Source: Clostridiaceae bacterium
GTDB lineage: Bacteria > Bacillota > Clostridia > Acetivibrionales > DTU013
Length of the DNA: 8,036 nt
Direction: 5' to 3'
NCBI GenBank assembly: GCA_012799845.1
Contig: JAAZKL010000025.1
Coordinates: 1 to 8,036, forward strand
Part shown: positions 6,135-8,036 of the stretch, piece after piece
Layout: every line of letters begins with the position of its first letter
Position numbering within the stretch: the first letter of the stretch is position 1
The notes under the pieces: generated by a model
What the model saw: only the letters and a program-made list of their open reading frames with translations
What the model was told of the DNA's origin: nothing
The model's database searches: none
Made by a program: the position numbers and the translations under genes

Positions 6135-7436
6135 ATGGGTTTCTTAAGAGAGATCGAAAAAAGGATTCTGATACATGACGGATCGAAAGGATATCTTCTG
6201 CAGAGAATGGGGCTTAAGGGCGGGGAGTGCGGTGAATTCTGGAACCTGACCAATCAGGATGCGGTGCGTGGGGTCCACAGGGCATATCTTGAGGCTGGTT
6301 CGGATGTGCTGCAAACCAACACTTTCCCGGGCAACCGGATCCACCTGGAAAAATTCGGACTCGGCGATAAAACCTGCGATATCAATTATTGGGGAGCCAG
6401 GCTTGCAAAAGAAGTCGCGGGCAACAGGGCTTTCGTGAGCGCTTCCATAGGTCCCGCCGGGTCACTGTTCGAACCCCTGGGAGAGCTCACATTCGAAAAT
6501 GCCTGCGAGATTTACCGTGAGCAGGTAGAAGCGCTGGTCGAAGGCGGCGCAGATATCATCAATTTCGAAACGTTTACGGATCTGGCAGAACTGAGGGCAG
6601 CATATATTGCAGCCCGGGATGTCACAGACCTGCCTGTGATCTGTTCTCTTGCATTCGAAAACAGCGGGCGGACGCTTATGGGAACCGACCCGTTCACAGC
6701 AGTCTCAGTTCTTAAATCGATGGGGGCTGATATGGTCGGCGCCAACTGTTCTTTTGGGCCCGAACATATGGAAGGCATCATTGAGAGCATGTTCAAGGCA
6801 GGCGGCGGATATCTGAGCGTGAAACCCAACGCAGGTTTGCCGTCGGTATCCGGCAATGTCGTTACGTACCATGAATCACCTGAACGATTTGCTGAACTCT
6901 CGGCCGAGTTCGCAAATTACGGAGCAAGGCTCATTGGCGGCTGCTGCGGAACGACCCCTGAATTCATCAGCAAACTCAAAGAGAAGCTGGCCGACATGGA
7001 ACCAGTGCCGGTCTGCGAGAGATTGAGGGGATTTATTACTTCCGATGTGAAATCCATCGATGTCAGGAGTCTGAATAAAGCCAATATATACAGGCTTGAT
7101 GCGGCAAAAGACCAAACGGTGTCAGAAGCATTGAAAAACAACGATTTTTCATGGACAGAAGACACTGCCCTTGATATCGCTGCGGAAGGGTATGACGCCA
7201 TCCTTGTGGATGTGGACAGCGTTCAGGGTGACGCCGGTTTGCTTGCAATAGTGGTGGATCGGCTTCAATGGTATGTGAAGGATCCATTTATTATCGAAAC
7301 CAGCAATGCTGCGGCTTTGGAAAGGGCACTAAAAATATACAGGGGGACCGCAGGCGTTGTTATAAAAACCGGTTCTGGCGATGAGACCAGGAATATTGCT
7401 GAAAAGTACGGAAGCGTGATTATTGCCGGTATTTAG
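6135..7436 (+). CDS. Homocysteine S-methyltransferase family protein with degenerate MetH-like C-terminal extension
   Basis: A 433-residue protein. Residues 1-287 form a Pfam S-methyl_trans (MetH module 1) barrel: HDGSKG at 14-19, QTNTFPGNR at 60-68, ASIGPAG at 103-109, NFETFTDLAELRAA at 143-156 and VKPNAGLPS at 229-237. All three zinc-ligand cysteines are present: C205 (GANCS) and C270/C271 (GGCCGTTP). The zinc activates homocysteine thiolate for methylation to methionine. Residues 288-433 look like the beginning of the methyltetrahydrofolate-binding barrel of MetH (EGYDAILVDVDS at 351-362; a PFIIETSNAAALERALKIY segment at 384-402). The GERxNPTG-like motif is not recognisable, the domain ends after about half its usual length, and no cobalamin-binding domain follows. 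It has its own promoter and is not part of the pilus operon. The methyl donor cannot be inferred: the extension may be a relic, so a methyltransferase using another donor or a separate corrinoid protein is possible. Confidence 0.85.
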   Translation: MGFLREIEKRILIHDGSKGYLLQRMGLKGGECGEFWNLTNQDAVRGVHRAYLEAGSDVLQTNTFPGNRIHLEKFGLGDKTCDINYWGARLAKEVAGNRAFVSASIGPAGSLFEPLGELTFENACEIYREQVEALVEGGADIINFETFTDLAELRAAYIAARDVTDLPVICSLAFENSGRTLMGTDPFTAVSVLKSMGADMVGANCSFGPEHMEGIIESMFKAGGGYLSVKPNAGLPSVSGNVVTYHESPERFAELSAEFANYGARLIGGCCGTTPEFISKLKEKLADMEPVPVCERLRGFITSDVKSIDVRSLNKANIYRLDAAKDQTVSEALKNNDFSWTEDTALDIAAEGYDAILVDVDSVQGDAGLLAIVVDRLQWYVKDPFIIETSNAAALERALKIYRGTAGVVIKTGSGDETRNIAEKYGSVIIAGI

Positions 7437-7440
7437 GAAG

Positions 7441-7585
7441 CAATAACGGCTGCTGCAACAACAGAGAAAACAACAACTGCGTAAACATAACACCTCAATA
7501 ACAGCTGCGGCAACATAACACCACAGCAACAGCACCATGGCAACAACTACTGCAGTAATAATTGCGGAGGCAATAACTGTGACGT
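7441..7585. repeat. Second 15-bp tandem array, ten units, unrelated sequence
   Basis: Ten blocks start at 7441, 7456, 7471, 7486, 7496, 7511, 7526, 7541, 7556 and 7571. All are 15 bp except the fourth, which is 10 bp. The approximate consensus is CAAYAACNGCNGNGG; the 7441 and 7496 units agree at 13 of 15 positions. The + strand is rich in A and C and carries frequent in-frame TAA, so it is not coding. It starts 4 bp after the methyltransferase stop and fills most of the gene-free stretch 7437-7658. The remaining 7586-7658 holds nothing recognised. Confidence 0.75.
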
Positions 7586-7658
7586 TGATACCTGACCGTG
7601 TGAATGATAAAATTAGATGAAGGCCAAAAAGTCTATATGTGCCTGAAAAGTTACGCAT

Positions 7659-8036
7659 CCGGGTGGGTGCGAAATAGGCCCGAGACCGATAGATCTTCAT
7701 CTGAAAGCGCTCAAAAGCATGGGCGCAAAGATAAATGACGCGCAGCGCGGCTTTATACACTGTGAGGCAGATAAACTGAAGGGATGCGATATACAGCTTG
7801 ATTATCCCAGCGTAGGCGCAACGGAAAACATTATGCTTGCATCGGTCTTTGCCGATGGCGAGACGATTATCAGAAACGCTGCGAAAGAACCCGAGATACT
7901 TGATCTGCAAAACTATCTGCAGGCAACCGGAGTCCGTGTGACAGGCGCGGGGACGAGCATAATCAGGATCGAGGGCGGTGAGCACATACTAAGGAATGCG
8001 GAGCATACGATAATCACCGACCGGATAGTAGCAGGT
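7659..8036 (+). pseudogene. murA: 5'-truncated UDP-N-acetylglucosamine 1-carboxyvinyltransferase (MurA)
   Basis: 126 codons in one open frame to the window end read as the middle of MurA, the first committed enzyme of peptidoglycan synthesis, which transfers enolpyruvate from PEP to UDP-GlcNAc. The match begins sharply at PGGCEIGPRPIDLHLKAL, containing the PEP-binding cysteine (Cys115 in E. coli numbering; codon 7668-7670) and Arg120. It continues through PSVGATENIMLASV, NAAKEPEILDLQNYL and ITDRIVAG. The roughly 115 preceding residues, including the essential GAKN lysine region, are absent. Upstream in the same frame are four codons (KVTH) and a TGA at 7644-7646; an ATG at 7617 is cut off by that TGA and has no binding site. 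The preceding 345 bp, where the N-terminus belongs, are repeats and the methyltransferase. The retained part is well conserved. The 3' end is outside the window. A misassembly is an alternative. Confidence 0.8.

Noticed and set aside
7617..7646. ATG in the murA frame as a start for the truncated gene
   Set aside because: The frame ends at TGA after nine codons, has no ribosome binding site, and the peptide does not resemble the MurA N-terminus.
7329..7985. Minus-strand open frame of 218 codons over the second array and murA
   Set aside because: It overlaps the methyltransferase end and conserved murA codons on the other strand; its Val/Leu/Cys-rich section is the array read backwards.

Overview
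The window looks like a monoderm, Clostridia-type Firmicute. The evidence is strong AGGAGG-type ribosome binding sites, TTG start codons on three successive genes, a Tad/Flp pilus locus with no outer-membrane secretin, and protein sequences that read like those of Peptococcaceae or Syntrophomonas relatives. The genus cannot be fixed from the sequence alone. All recognisable genes lie on the + strand.

Positions 1-5894 carry the cytoplasmic and inner-membrane machine of a Tad (Flp/type IVc) pilus. The order is the 3' end of cpaB (pilus assembly, SAF/RcpC domain), cpaE (receiver domain fused to a ParA/MinD-like ATPase), cpaF (secretion ATPase), tadB and tadC (paired integral membrane platform proteins). 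CpaF powers assembly on the TadB/TadC platform, CpaE probably localises or regulates it, and CpaB sits on the outer face. No prepilin, prepilin peptidase, secretin or TadE-type pseudopilin is visible, so the pilin must be elsewhere, probably upstream. cpaE, cpaF, tadB and tadC are closely packed apart from a 152-bp gap before tadB. cpaB and cpaE are separated by 716 bp, filled by degenerate tandem repeats with a 14-15 bp period: a diverged block at about 548-714, then a clear 34-unit array at 733-1234. The last unit supplies the ribosome binding site of cpaE.

Positions 5895-6134 hold a pair of GGGGACAGTCC repeats, the first overlapping the tadC stop codon, and a good sigma-A-type promoter. 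The promoter drives a cobalamin-type homocysteine S-methyltransferase (6135-7436). Its zinc-binding catalytic domain is intact. Its C-terminal extension resembles a degenerate, prematurely ended methyltetrahydrofolate-binding barrel.

Positions 7437-7658 have no gene. They contain a second array, of unrelated sequence but with the same 15-bp period (7441-7585). Directly after it, a well-conserved murA coding sequence begins abruptly at the active-site PGGC motif (7659 to the window end). The N-terminal ~115 residues are missing and an in-frame TGA lies just upstream, so this is a 5'-truncated murA.

The Tad genes and the methyltransferase are ordinary. The noteworthy signal is the repeated use of 15-bp quasi-periodic arrays of different sequence in the gene-free stretches, one inside an operon and one at a junction between two apparently truncated genes.
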